A stretch of DNA of 63,174 nt from an uncultured Caulobacterales bacterium (lineage in GTDB: Bacteria > Pseudomonadota > Alphaproteobacteria > Caulobacterales > Caulobacteraceae): NCBI GenBank assembly GCA_903862425.1, contig CAIOYC010000042.1, positions 1 to 63,174 on the forward strand. The letters run 5' to 3'. Below, piece after piece: positions 19,122 to 28,157 of this stretch; within the stretch, counting starts at the first letter, position 1, and each line of letters starts with the position of its first letter. Position numbers and translations under genes: made by a program. The notes beneath the pieces were generated by a model, which saw only the letters and a list, made by a program, of their open reading frames with translations, was not told the DNA's origin and ran no database searches.

Positions 19122-22100
19122 ATGAACCATCGCCACCAGCTTCTCTGCGGCGTCGCCCTCGCGGGCGTGCTCGCCGCCACGACCGTCGCCGCGCAGGAAA
19201 CCACCGCCGCGCACGCGCCGAACCTATCCATGTCGGTGATCGCCGCCGAGGCCGCACCCATCGCCACGGCTCCGGTGGTCGAGAACCCCAACCAGCCGAG
19301 CCAGACCGTCGAGGTGGTCGGCTCGCGCATCCGCGGGGCCAAGACCACCACCGCCCTGCCGGTCACCGTGCTCAGCACCGACCAGATCACCGCCACGGGC
19401 GCGGTGAGCGCCGACGACCTGTTCCGCGACATCCCGCAGATGGGCGCGGTGCAGTTCAACCCCGCCAACGGCCAGCAGACCTCCAACTCGGCGCGGGGCG
19501 ACATCGCCTCCATCGACCTGCGCGGCGCCGGGATCGGCAACACGCTTGTGCTGGTGGACGGCCGACGGATCGTCTCCTGGCCCACCAGCCAGTCCAAGGG
19601 CAACGTGCCCTTGATCACCTATAACGCCCAGACCCTGCCCACGACCGGCATGGACCGGCTGGAGATCCTGCGCGACGGCGCGGGCGCCATCTACGGTTCG
19701 GACGCCGTGGCCGGGGTGGTGAACGTGGTCTCCAGGACCAATTTCGACGGCGTGCGCGTCTCCAGCCAGTACGGTTTCGCCGAAGGCACGCACCGTAAGG
19801 AGTACGACAACACCCTGTTCGCCGGCCGCAACTTCGCGGATGGCCGCGGCAACGTCTCGTTCTCGCTCGATATCTACGACCGTACCGCCCAGCGCCCGAG
19901 CGACGAACCCTATACGGCGACCCAGGACCTGCGCTCCTACTTCGCCGGCAATCCGGATTACAGCGCCAGCGCCGTGCCGGACGGTCGAGGCAACCAGAGC
20001 TCCTTCCCGGCGCTCGTGGCGAAGACGGCCAGCGGCGGCACGACAACCACAGCGATCAAGCAGGGAACGGTCTCGCTGACCACCGCCGCCGGCTCGTTCC
20101 ACATCCAGCCCAGCACCCTGGCGGGCTGTGTCTCGCAGATCGGCAACGGTCTGTGCATCGGCACGGGCACGGTGCCCTACACAACCACCGCCAACAGCCT
20201 ACGCTATGACGCCGCCGCCCTGGACGCCATCACCATCGCCCCGTCCATCGACCGGCAGAACGGCGCGTTCAACGCCCACTACGACGTGAGCAACAACCTG
20301 ACAGTCTATGGGCAGGCGAACTACTACCACTCGGAATCGCACGGCCTGACCACTCAACCGACCGCGCTCGTGGCTATCGGCGTGCCGGCCAGCAACTACT
20401 ACAACCCCTTCGGCCCGGTGACCTTCGCCAACGGGACCGCCAATCCAAACCGCCTGCCGGGCCTGACCAACGTGTCCGCCGCAGGCATTCCGGTGACCTT
20501 CGCCACCTACCGCTTCAACGACCTGGGTCCAGACCATGTGGACGTGGACTCCTACCAGGACCGCTTCCTGCTCGGCGCCAAGGGCAAGCTGTTCGGTTTC
20601 GATTTCGACTCGGCCCTCATGTACGGCGAGGCCCAGGTCACCGATAGCTCCGACGGGATCGACAGCAACGCCCTGGCCAAGCAGCTCGCCCTGTCCACGC
20701 CGGATGCCTACAACCCCTTCAACGGCGGCTGCCTGGACGGTTCCGGCGGACGGGACTGCACCCCAAGTTCGCAGACGGCTCTGGACGCCATCCGCCTGCG
20801 CCTGAAGCGAGTGTCCAAGTCCACGCTCACCGATGCGGACTTCAAGCTTTCCAAGTCGGACCTGTTCCAGCTACCCGCCGGCAATGTGGGCATCGCCATG
20901 GGATTGGAAGGTCGCCGCGAGGGTCACTCGGACATCCGCGATCCGCACGTGAACGGCCAGATCACCTTCACCGACCCGGTCACCGGCGCCTTCTCCGCCG
21001 CCGACGCCACCGGTGTGAACGTCACGCCGTCCACTTCCGGTTCGCGCACCGTCTTCTCCGCCTATGCAGAACTGGCGGTGCCGATTGTTTCGCCGGCGAT
21101 GAACATCCCGCTGGTGCGGTCGGTCGATGTGCAGCTGGCCGGACGTTACGAGCACTATTCGGACTTCGGCGACGTGGCGAAACCCAAGGTGGCCGTGGCC
21201 TGGGACGTGGTGCGCGGCGTGCGCCTGCGCGCCTCGTGGGAGCAGGGCTTCAAGGCCCCGAACCTAGAGACCACCGCGCCCTTCACCTATGCCCGCGCCC
21301 AGACGGTGACCGACTATTACCGCTGCCAGGCGGCGCTGAACAAAGGCACGATCACCAACTTCAGCACCTGCACCTATCAGTACGGTGTGACCTATAACGA
21401 GAGCGGCAACCCGAACCTGCAGCCGGAAACCAGCGAGACCTACGACCTGGGTCTGGTGCTCCAACCCTATTTCATCCCGAGCCAGTTCGGCAATTTCACG
21501 ATCACGGTCGATCGGTGGCAGATCAAGCAGAAGGGCATCGTCGGCGTCGTCGGCTTCGCCAATACCGCCGTGCAGGACTATGTCAGCCGCATCCAGGGCG
21601 GGACCGGCACAGCCGCCCTGGTCCGCAGCGCGCCGACCGTGGACGATGTGGCCTTCTATGCCGGCTCTGGCCTGGCCCCGGTGGGAGCCCCCACCACGGT
21701 CAACGACACGTTCCAGAACCTGCAACCGCAGACTATTTCGGGCGTCGATCTCAGTGTCGCCTGGCACAAGCGCAGCGAGCACCTGGGCATCTGGGACGCC
21801 AGCTTCGACACCACCTATCTGGACAAGTTCTATCAGGCCCCGTCGCCCGAGGTGGCCGCCCTGTTCGCGGCTCGCGCCGCCGGCGTGATCAATGTGGCCA
21901 CACCGCTGACGGGCGGCGCCAGCCAGATCGAACAACTGGCCAATCCGCGCTGGAAGACCATCGCCACCCTGACCTGGACCTATAGCCCGGTGAAGATCGG
22001 CGCCTCGGTGGTCTATACGGGCCAGACCCAGGACATCAACTTCCTGTCGGCGGCGGGCGTGCCCTATCCGGTGAAGTCGTTCACCCAGGTAAACCTCTAC

Positions 22101-22268
22101 GGCTCCTATACCTTCGATCACCTGAAGTGGGGCCACGACGTGACGGTGAAGGTCGGTGCGCGCAACCTGTTCGACCGCAATCCGCCGATCGAATCCGACG
22201 GCTATAACGGGGCGCTCTACCAGCCCTACGGTCGCTACTGGTACTTCAACATCGCCGCCTCGTTCTAA
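19122..22268 (+). CDS. TonB-dependent outer-membrane receptor (dctA operon)
   Basis: A 1048-residue receptor. A signal peptide (about 1-24, MNHRHQLLCGVALAGVLAATTVAAQ) precedes a linker, TonB-box-like QTVEVVGSRI, a plug domain (PVTVLSTDQITATGAVSADDLF, LVLVDGRRI, DRLEILRDGAGAIYGSDAVAGVVNVV) and a beta-barrel ending in the aromatic GRYWYFNIAASF. It should import a scarce or large solute across the outer membrane. The ATG at 19122 follows a GGGGGAAA ribosome-binding site; longer upstream frames overlap dctA and are rejected. It is tightly placed between dctA and an alpha/beta hydrolase, and its substrate is plausibly the same compound whose acid part DctA imports. Confidence 0.92.
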   Translation: MNHRHQLLCGVALAGVLAATTVAAQETTAAHAPNLSMSVIAAEAAPIATAPVVENPNQPSQTVEVVGSRIRGAKTTTALPVTVLSTDQITATGAVSADDLFRDIPQMGAVQFNPANGQQTSNSARGDIASIDLRGAGIGNTLVLVDGRRIVSWPTSQSKGNVPLITYNAQTLPTTGMDRLEILRDGAGAIYGSDAVAGVVNVVSRTNFDGVRVSSQYGFAEGTHRKEYDNTLFAGRNFADGRGNVSFSLDIYDRTAQRPSDEPYTATQDLRSYFAGNPDYSASAVPDGRGNQSSFPALVAKTASGGTTTTAIKQGTVSLTTAAGSFHIQPSTLAGCVSQIGNGLCIGTGTVPYTTTANSLRYDAAALDAITIAPSIDRQNGAFNAHYDVSNNLTVYGQANYYHSESHGLTTQPTALVAIGVPASNYYNPFGPVTFANGTANPNRLPGLTNVSAAGIPVTFATYRFNDLGPDHVDVDSYQDRFLLGAKGKLFGFDFDSALMYGEAQVTDSSDGIDSNALAKQLALSTPDAYNPFNGGCLDGSGGRDCTPSSQTALDAIRLRLKRVSKSTLTDADFKLSKSDLFQLPAGNVGIAMGLEGRREGHSDIRDPHVNGQITFTDPVTGAFSAADATGVNVTPSTSGSRTVFSAYAELAVPIVSPAMNIPLVRSVDVQLAGRYEHYSDFGDVAKPKVAVAWDVVRGVRLRASWEQGFKAPNLETTAPFTYARAQTVTDYYRCQAALNKGTITNFSTCTYQYGVTYNESGNPNLQPETSETYDLGLVLQPYFIPSQFGNFTITVDRWQIKQKGIVGVVGFANTAVQDYVSRIQGGTGTAALVRSAPTVDDVAFYAGSGLAPVGAPTTVNDTFQNLQPQTISGVDLSVAWHKRSEHLGIWDASFDTTYLDKFYQAPSPEVAALFAARAAGVINVATPLTGGASQIEQLANPRWKTIATLTWTYSPVKIGASVVYTGQTQDINFLSAAGVPYPVKSFTQVNLYGSYTFDHLKWGHDVTVKVGARNLFDRNPPIESDGYNGALYQPYGRYWYFNIAASF

Positions 22269-22288
22269 GCTTGCCCAAGGGTTCCGCC

Positions 22289-23638
22289 ATGCCGATGCTT
22301 CGTCCGCTTCTCCTGTCGTTGGTCGCGGCGTTCGGCATGGCGGGGGCGGTGAAGGCCCAGTCGCCCGCGCCATCAACCACCCCGGTCGTGGACTGCCCGA
22401 AGTCCATGCCGGCGGAGACCCGCTGCTATGCCGGGAAAGACCAGAACGGCGCCTACTACTGGATCGTCATCCCCAAGGCCTGGAACGGTTCGCTGGTGGT
22501 GCATGCCCATGGCGGGCCGAGCCTGAAGAAACCTGCCCTGGACCGGCCGACCGAGGACCTGGAACGGTTCGTGGTGACAGTGCAGGAGGGTTTCGCCTGG
22601 GCCGGGTCGAGCTATCGCCACGCCGGTTTCGGCGTGCGTGACGCGGCGGCGGATACGGACAATCTGCGCCAGATATTCTGGAACGAGTTCGGCAAGCCCA
22701 GGCACACCCTGCTGCATGGCCAGTCCTGGGGCGGTAATGTCGCGGCCAAGACCGCCGAACTCTACGGCAAGGACGCCTCGGGCAAGCCGACCTATGACGG
22801 GGTGATCCTGACCAGTGGCGTGCTCGCGGGCGGCAGCCAGGCTTACGACTTCCGCGCCGACCTGCGCGCGGTGTACCAATTCTACTGCCAGAACCTGCCG
22901 GGGCGGGACGAGGCCCCCTATCCGCTGTGGGAAGGGCTCGATCTCAATACCCGCATGAAGCGCGACGATATCGTCGAGCGCATCAACGCCTGTACCGGCG
23001 CCGAACTGCCGCCCGCCCGGCGCACGCCGCAGCAGCAGCGCATCCTGACCAACATCCTCAACGTCATCCACATCCCCGAGCGGACCTTTGTCAGCCACAT
23101 GGAATGGGCCACCCAGACCTTCCGCGACCTGGTGGTGCGCCAGCTCAAGGGCCAGAACCCGTTCAGCAATACGGGCGTGGTCTATAAGGGCTCGGACGAC
23201 GACGCGGCTCTCAACAAGGGCGTGGAGCGGTTCGCCGCGACGCCCGAGGGCTATCGCGCCCTGGTTTATGACGCCGACCTCACCGGCAAGCTCACCGTCC
23301 CCACCCTGACGATGCATGCGCAGGACGACCCCACAGCCTTCGTCGAGTTCGAGGCCGCCTTCCACGACACCGTGGCCAAGGCCGGCGCCTTACCTATGCT
23401 CGTGCAGACTTTCACCGACGAGCACGAGCACTCCAAGGAAGCCACGCCCGAATACGCCGCCCTGTTCCGCGGCATGCTCGCCTGGCTCGAAAAGGGCGAG
23501 AAGCCGACTGTCACCTCGCTCGCCGCCACGTGTGAAATCGCCAAGGCTACCTATGGCGAGGCCTGCCATTTCGATCCGACCTTCCTCCCTAAGCCCCTGT
23601 CCACCCGCGTCTACAGCCGGGTTAAACCGGCGCTCTAG
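22289..23638 (+). CDS. Periplasmic alpha/beta hydrolase
   Basis: A 449-residue secreted hydrolase. The ATG at 22289 is chosen because AAGGG sits just upstream and it gives a clean signal peptide (MPMLRPLLLSLVAAFGMAGAVKAQ). An oxyanion-side HAHGGP, the nucleophile elbow HGQSWGG (Ser146) and a late HEHSKEATPEY segment with probable catalytic His mark an alpha/beta-hydrolase fold. The acid residue probably lies near MHAQDDPTAF. Esterase or peptidase activity is possible. The position 20 bases after a TonB receptor and in the dctA transcript suggests it cleaves an imported ester so that DctA can take up the acid. Confidence 0.8.
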   Translation: MPMLRPLLLSLVAAFGMAGAVKAQSPAPSTTPVVDCPKSMPAETRCYAGKDQNGAYYWIVIPKAWNGSLVVHAHGGPSLKKPALDRPTEDLERFVVTVQEGFAWAGSSYRHAGFGVRDAAADTDNLRQIFWNEFGKPRHTLLHGQSWGGNVAAKTAELYGKDASGKPTYDGVILTSGVLAGGSQAYDFRADLRAVYQFYCQNLPGRDEAPYPLWEGLDLNTRMKRDDIVERINACTGAELPPARRTPQQQRILTNILNVIHIPERTFVSHMEWATQTFRDLVVRQLKGQNPFSNTGVVYKGSDDDAALNKGVERFAATPEGYRALVYDADLTGKLTVPTLTMHAQDDPTAFVEFEAAFHDTVAKAGALPMLVQTFTDEHEHSKEATPEYAALFRGMLAWLEKGEKPTVTSLAATCEIAKATYGEACHFDPTFLPKPLSTRVYSRVKPAL

Positions 23639-23703
23639 ACGCCGCCGATCCGTCACCGCCAAAGACTCGTGACGAACCCGGTGACGCTTGCTATCGGTCG
23701 AAT

Positions 23704-24312
23704 GTGGCGACCAGCGAATCCACTACCAAGCGCGCCGTGGGGCGGCCCCGCGACCCGGCGCTGGAGGCGCGGATCAAAGACGCCGCGCTGAACGTCCTGG
23801 CCGAGCACGGTTTTTCCGGCCTGACCCTCGACCGGGTCTGCGCTGCGGCGAAGATCCCCAAGGCCACGTTCTATCGGCGATGGGATACGCCCCGGCACCT
23901 GGTGTCGGAGGCGTTCAACGAGCGCTTCGAGTACGGCCTGCTGCACGACACCGGCGATGTGGCGGCGGACCTTCGCACCTTCGCCCGCGTGCTGGTGGAG
24001 CTCTATACCGACGACCTTCTGGGCCGCTGCCTGCTGTTCATCGTCACCGAGAGCAAGGTGCAGCCCGACGTTGCCCCGCTGTTCACGGGCGCGCAGGGCC
24101 AGCGGCGGCGGCACAATGTCTCGACCCTGGAACAGGCGCTGGAGACCCAGGGCCTAAGGCCGAGCCTGCCGGCCCAAACCATTCTCAACGTGCTGAACGG
24201 CGTGGCTTTCAACATGTACGCCGCCGGTCAGCGGGTGCCGCTGGAAACCTTCGACACCCTGATCGACGTGCTGCTCAAGTCGCTCAGCAAAGCTGATCCA
24301 CCCTCTACATAA
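23704..24312 (+). CDS. TetR-family transcriptional regulator
   Basis: A 202-residue TetR regulator with a GTG start at 23704. The N-terminal arm KRAVGRPRDPAL leads into the HTH (GFSGLTLDRVCAAAKIPKATFYRRW, about residues 36-60). The C-terminal ligand domain resembles the TetR_C type common in GRPRD proteins. It lies between two TonB-receptor operons: 65 bases after the hydrolase gene and 86 bases before the next receptor. The intergenic DNA before that receptor holds a short GACA-TAT-TGTC palindrome, a possible operator. It probably represses the downstream receptor-sulfatase-glycosidase genes, which is inference from position. Confidence 0.88.
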   Translation: MATSESTTKRAVGRPRDPALEARIKDAALNVLAEHGFSGLTLDRVCAAAKIPKATFYRRWDTPRHLVSEAFNERFEYGLLHDTGDVAADLRTFARVLVELYTDDLLGRCLLFIVTESKVQPDVAPLFTGAQGQRRRHNVSTLEQALETQGLRPSLPAQTILNVLNGVAFNMYAAGQRVPLETFDTLIDVLLKSLSKADPPST

Positions 24313-24398
24313 TTACGATACGATCTGGTTGACATATTGTCGGCGCTGCGTGAAACCTCCCGTCGCGTGGCCTGAAACAGCGCGAATAAGGGGGGAAG

Positions 24399-26723
24399 AT
24401 GCACAGTCGGTATGGACAAACGGCGAAGCTCTGGCTGATCGGCGCCGGTGTCTCATCGGTCGCCCTCCTGGCGGCCGTGGGCGTGCACGCTCAGGACAAC
24501 GCCGGGCAGGCCGGCGTGCAGGAGGTGGTGGTTACCGCGCAAAAGCGCACCGAACGGCTGCAGGACGTGCCCGTCTCGGTCGCCGTGGTCAGCGCCGCCC
24601 GGCTGGAGCAGGTCCACGTCTCCAACCTGCAGGACCTGCCCCTGCTGTCGCCGAGCCTGAGCTTCAACGATTCCAATTCCAGCCGCGGCCAGGGCCTCAG
24701 CATCCGCGGCGTCGGCACCCTGAGCTTCAGCGATGGGGTGGAGCCCAGCGTCTCCACCGTGGTGGACGGGGTGGTGCTCGGCCGCCAGGCCATGTCCACT
24801 TTCGATCTGATCGACGTGGACCATGTGGAGGTGCTGCGCGGACCGCAGGGCACCCTGTTCGGCAAGAATTCTTCCGCCGGGGTGATCAGCATCGTCACCC
24901 AGGCGCCGTCGCAGCACTTCGGCGGCGCCTGGTCGGCCAGCTATGGCGAACTCGGCGAGACCAAGCTGCAGGGCACCGTCACCGGCCCGATCGTGGCCGA
25001 CAAGCTGGCCGCCCGCATCACCGCCTATTACGATACTAACGACGGCTACATCCACGACGTCACTACCGGCACGGACCTGAACGACCGCAAGCAGTACGGC
25101 GTGCGCGCCAAGCTGCTCTGGACGCCGACCTTGTCCACCGACGTAACCGCCATCGTCGACTACGCCAAGAATACCGGCGGCTGCTGCGCGCCGACGATCC
25201 GTTCGGTCACGGCCAACAACACCTATTTCGGCCACCCGTACTCGTACTATGTGGGCGTAACGCCGGGTGTGGATAACGAGCAGACCTCCGCGGGGGTGAA
25301 CTCGGTCAGCAACCAATCGGGCTCGGGCGCCTCGGTGCAGGTGGACCAGCGCCTGCACGACTTCACCCTGACCTCGATCAGCGCCTACCGGCAGTATCAC
25401 GTCTACGACAATATCGACTCAGACCTGACCACGCTGAACCTGCTGGACCTCAACAACGCCAACCAGAAGCAGGACCAGTTCAGCCAGGAATTCCGCCTGA
25501 CCTCGCCCGCCGGCAAACGGCTCGAATACGTGGCGGGGCTTTACTATTTCTATCAAGGCCTGAAGACCCAGACCCAGTCCGCCGGTGGCCTCGGCGCCGT
25601 GCCCGCGCCGCTGTTCCTAGGCAGCCAGGTCAACCGCAACATCCACCTCGACAACACCGCCGCGTTTGGCCAGGCGACCTTCCACGTCACCGACAAGCTC
25701 TCGCTGATCGGCGGCCTGCGCTACACGGTGGAGGACCAGCACGCCTACTTCATCCGCAGTGTGATACCGGGCGCCATTGCGGCGACGCCGATCTCCGTGG
25801 CCGGTCCGGCGCTGGTAGCTCAGGGGCTTGGTTCCTACGAGAAGAAGCTCTCTGACCACTTCGCGATCCAGTACGAGATCACGCCGGATATCATGGCCTA
25901 TGCGAGCTATTCGCGCGGCTATAAGGGCGCGGCGCTCAACCTGCTGAACTTCCTCAGCGCGGCCCAGGTCTCCACCGGCGCCTACGTCGTGCCGCCGGAA
26001 ATCCCTACAGACTACGAGGCTGGCGTCCGTACCTCCTTCTTCCAGCACCGGCTGCAGGTGAACGCAACGGTGTTCGACGAAACCTTCAAGGGCTTCCAGG
26101 CCACCGCCTACGACTCCGTCTCCAACAGCAACACCCTGGTCAGCGCCGGCGAACTGCGATCGCGTGGGGCGGAGTTGGAGGCCCTGGCGACGCCCATGCG
26201 TGGGCTGAACCTGTCGGCCAATATCGCCTATACGGACGCCAGCTTCACCGACTTTCCGAACGGTCCCTGCTATCCGGGCCAGCTGCTGGTCGCCAACACC
26301 CGTTGCCATGCGGTGGGCGCGACCTTCGTGCAGGATTTGAAGGGCCAGCAACTGAACAACGCGCCGAAGTGGGCCTTCACCCTCGGCGGCTCCTATACCC
26401 GGCCGCTGAACTGGCATGCGCTGGAAGGCTTCGTGGACGCCAACTATTCGTGGCGCAGCAAGGTGAACTTCTCACTGAGCCAGGACCCGAACACGGTGCA
26501 GGACGCTTATGGCGTGCTGAGCCTGAACGTGGGGGTGCAGACCCCCGGACAGCGCTTGCGGCTGGCGGTGTTCGCCCGCAACCTGACGGACGAGCACTAT
26601 GCCTCGTTCATCTATGCCAGCTCGTTCCAGGCCGGCAGCGCGTCGGTTCCGGCCGGTTACAGCCAGTTCTTCCCCGAGGCGGCGCGCCGGATCGTCGGCG
26701 TCTCGCTCAGCGGCAAGTTCTAG
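24399..26723 (+). CDS. TonB-dependent outer-membrane receptor (sulfatase cluster)
   Basis: A 774-residue receptor with a signal peptide (ending ALLAAVGVHAQ), TonB box and plug (VQEVVVTAQKRTERLQDVPVSVAVVSA, RGPQGTLFGKNSSAGVISIVTQAPS) and a barrel ending in RRIVGVSLSGKF. This plug type is abundant in sphingomonads and Caulobacterales, where many members import terpenoids, steroids, aromatics or glycans. A strong AGGGGGGAAG site precedes the ATG. It is followed after 16 bases by a sulfatase and then a GH3 glycosidase, which suggests a sulfated or glycosylated substrate. Confidence 0.92.
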   Translation: MHSRYGQTAKLWLIGAGVSSVALLAAVGVHAQDNAGQAGVQEVVVTAQKRTERLQDVPVSVAVVSAARLEQVHVSNLQDLPLLSPSLSFNDSNSSRGQGLSIRGVGTLSFSDGVEPSVSTVVDGVVLGRQAMSTFDLIDVDHVEVLRGPQGTLFGKNSSAGVISIVTQAPSQHFGGAWSASYGELGETKLQGTVTGPIVADKLAARITAYYDTNDGYIHDVTTGTDLNDRKQYGVRAKLLWTPTLSTDVTAIVDYAKNTGGCCAPTIRSVTANNTYFGHPYSYYVGVTPGVDNEQTSAGVNSVSNQSGSGASVQVDQRLHDFTLTSISAYRQYHVYDNIDSDLTTLNLLDLNNANQKQDQFSQEFRLTSPAGKRLEYVAGLYYFYQGLKTQTQSAGGLGAVPAPLFLGSQVNRNIHLDNTAAFGQATFHVTDKLSLIGGLRYTVEDQHAYFIRSVIPGAIAATPISVAGPALVAQGLGSYEKKLSDHFAIQYEITPDIMAYASYSRGYKGAALNLLNFLSAAQVSTGAYVVPPEIPTDYEAGVRTSFFQHRLQVNATVFDETFKGFQATAYDSVSNSNTLVSAGELRSRGAELEALATPMRGLNLSANIAYTDASFTDFPNGPCYPGQLLVANTRCHAVGATFVQDLKGQQLNNAPKWAFTLGGSYTRPLNWHALEGFVDANYSWRSKVNFSLSQDPNTVQDAYGVLSLNVGVQTPGQRLRLAVFARNLTDEHYASFIYASSFQAGSASVPAGYSQFFPEAARRIVGVSLSGKF

Positions 26724-26739
26724 TCCCAGAGGATCACCC

Positions 26740-28113
26740 ATGCGTCGTCGTCAGTTGCTGCAATCCGCCGCCGCCGCGGCCTTCGCCGGTCTTGCGGGGG
26801 TGGGGCTCGGCGGGGCGGGCAAGCGGCCGCCGAACTTCGTCATCGTGCTCTGCGACGACCTCGGCTACGGCGACATCAGCCTCGACGGCAAGGGCCTGAT
26901 CAAGACGCCCGCCATCGCCCAGATGGCGCGCGAGGGTGTGTATCTCAGCGACTATTACGCGCCCGCCAATCTGTGCAGCCCGTCCCGTGCGGGCCTTCTC
27001 ACCGGCCGCTATCCGGTGCGCACGGGCCTCGGCTACGAGGTGATCATGCAGAAGGACGAGCGGGGACTGCCGCTCAGCGAGGTCACCATCGGCAAGGCGC
27101 TAAAGCCCGCCGGCTACGCCACCGCCCTGTTCGGCAAGTGGCACCTCGGCCATCTCGGCCCGTCCTGGCCGCCGACCAAGCACGGCTTCGACGCCTTCTT
27201 CGGCATCCCCTATAGCCACGACATGAAGCCGCTCTCCCTGTTCGAGAGCCATGCCGGGTCGGACAAGATCGAGCAGGGGCCAGTGGATTATCCGCAGCTC
27301 CAGCAGGCGTTCTACGCCCACGCCGAACGCTTCATCGAAGCGAACAAGGACCGGCCCTTCTTCGTGGAGCTGGCGCTCAGCGCACCCCACCTGCCCGAAT
27401 ATCCGCATGCGCCGTTCGACCAGGGCACGGTGGCCGGCCCTTACGGCGCGGTGGTGCAGGAGATCGACTCCATCGTGGCGCGCCTGCTCGCCAAGCTTCG
27501 GGCGCTGAAACTGGAGAACGACACGGTGGTGATCTTCACCTCCGACAACGGTCCCTGGTTCGAGGGATCGTCGGGGGGGCTACGCGAGCGCAAGGGCGGC
27601 GGTGCGTATGATGGCGGCTATCGCGTACCCTTCATCGCCTGGGCCCCGGGCCGGATCGCGCCGGGCCGCACCGTCTCGTCCATGGCTACGGGCGTCGATA
27701 TCCTGCCGACCTTCCTCGCCATGGCCGGCCAGCCGCCGCTGAACGGCGTGACCCTCGACGGCAAGGACATTACACACCTGCTGACCGACGGCGCGCCCTC
27801 GCCGCACGAGGCCATCGTCCTGTTCGACAACGAGGTCCCGATCGGCATCCGCACCCAGCAGTTCAAGTACATTTCGGCCGCCTACTACCGCGGGATCAAG
27901 CTGCCCTACGCGCTGCTCGGCTATGAGGAGTTGTATGACGTCAAGGCCGATCCATCGGAGAGCTACAGCGTCGCCGTCACCCACCCCGACATTGCGAAAG
28001 CCATGAAGGCGCGGCTGGAACAGGCGCATGCCGAGTTCGCCGCGTATCGACACAAGGACATCCCGCCCGCTTTCAAGGCCTTGCACGAGATGGCGGAGCA
28101 CATGCAGGATTAG
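26740..28113 (+). CDS. Exported type I sulfatase
   Basis: A 457-residue arylsulfatase-type enzyme that hydrolyses sulfate esters. The CSPSR motif (79-83) marks a Cys-type sulfatase whose Cys79 must be oxidised to formylglycine by a maturation enzyme not encoded in this window. Calcium-binding residues are seen in VLCDDLGYGD. GKWHLGH and TSDNGPWFEG supply further active-site residues. The start at 26740 gives a signal with arginine-rich head (MRRRQLLQSAAAAAF), possibly Tat-type. It sits between a TonB receptor (16 bases upstream) and a GH3 enzyme (44 bases downstream), suggesting joint deconstruction of a sulfated glycoside. Confidence 0.9.
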   Translation: MRRRQLLQSAAAAAFAGLAGVGLGGAGKRPPNFVIVLCDDLGYGDISLDGKGLIKTPAIAQMAREGVYLSDYYAPANLCSPSRAGLLTGRYPVRTGLGYEVIMQKDERGLPLSEVTIGKALKPAGYATALFGKWHLGHLGPSWPPTKHGFDAFFGIPYSHDMKPLSLFESHAGSDKIEQGPVDYPQLQQAFYAHAERFIEANKDRPFFVELALSAPHLPEYPHAPFDQGTVAGPYGAVVQEIDSIVARLLAKLRALKLENDTVVIFTSDNGPWFEGSSGGLRERKGGGAYDGGYRVPFIAWAPGRIAPGRTVSSMATGVDILPTFLAMAGQPPLNGVTLDGKDITHLLTDGAPSPHEAIVLFDNEVPIGIRTQQFKYISAAYYRGIKLPYALLGYEELYDVKADPSESYSVAVTHPDIAKAMKARLEQAHAEFAAYRHKDIPPAFKALHEMAEHMQD

Positions 28114-28157
28114 GCGCGGTCCCAATCCGCCAACGACATAAGAGCCCAGGACCCCCC

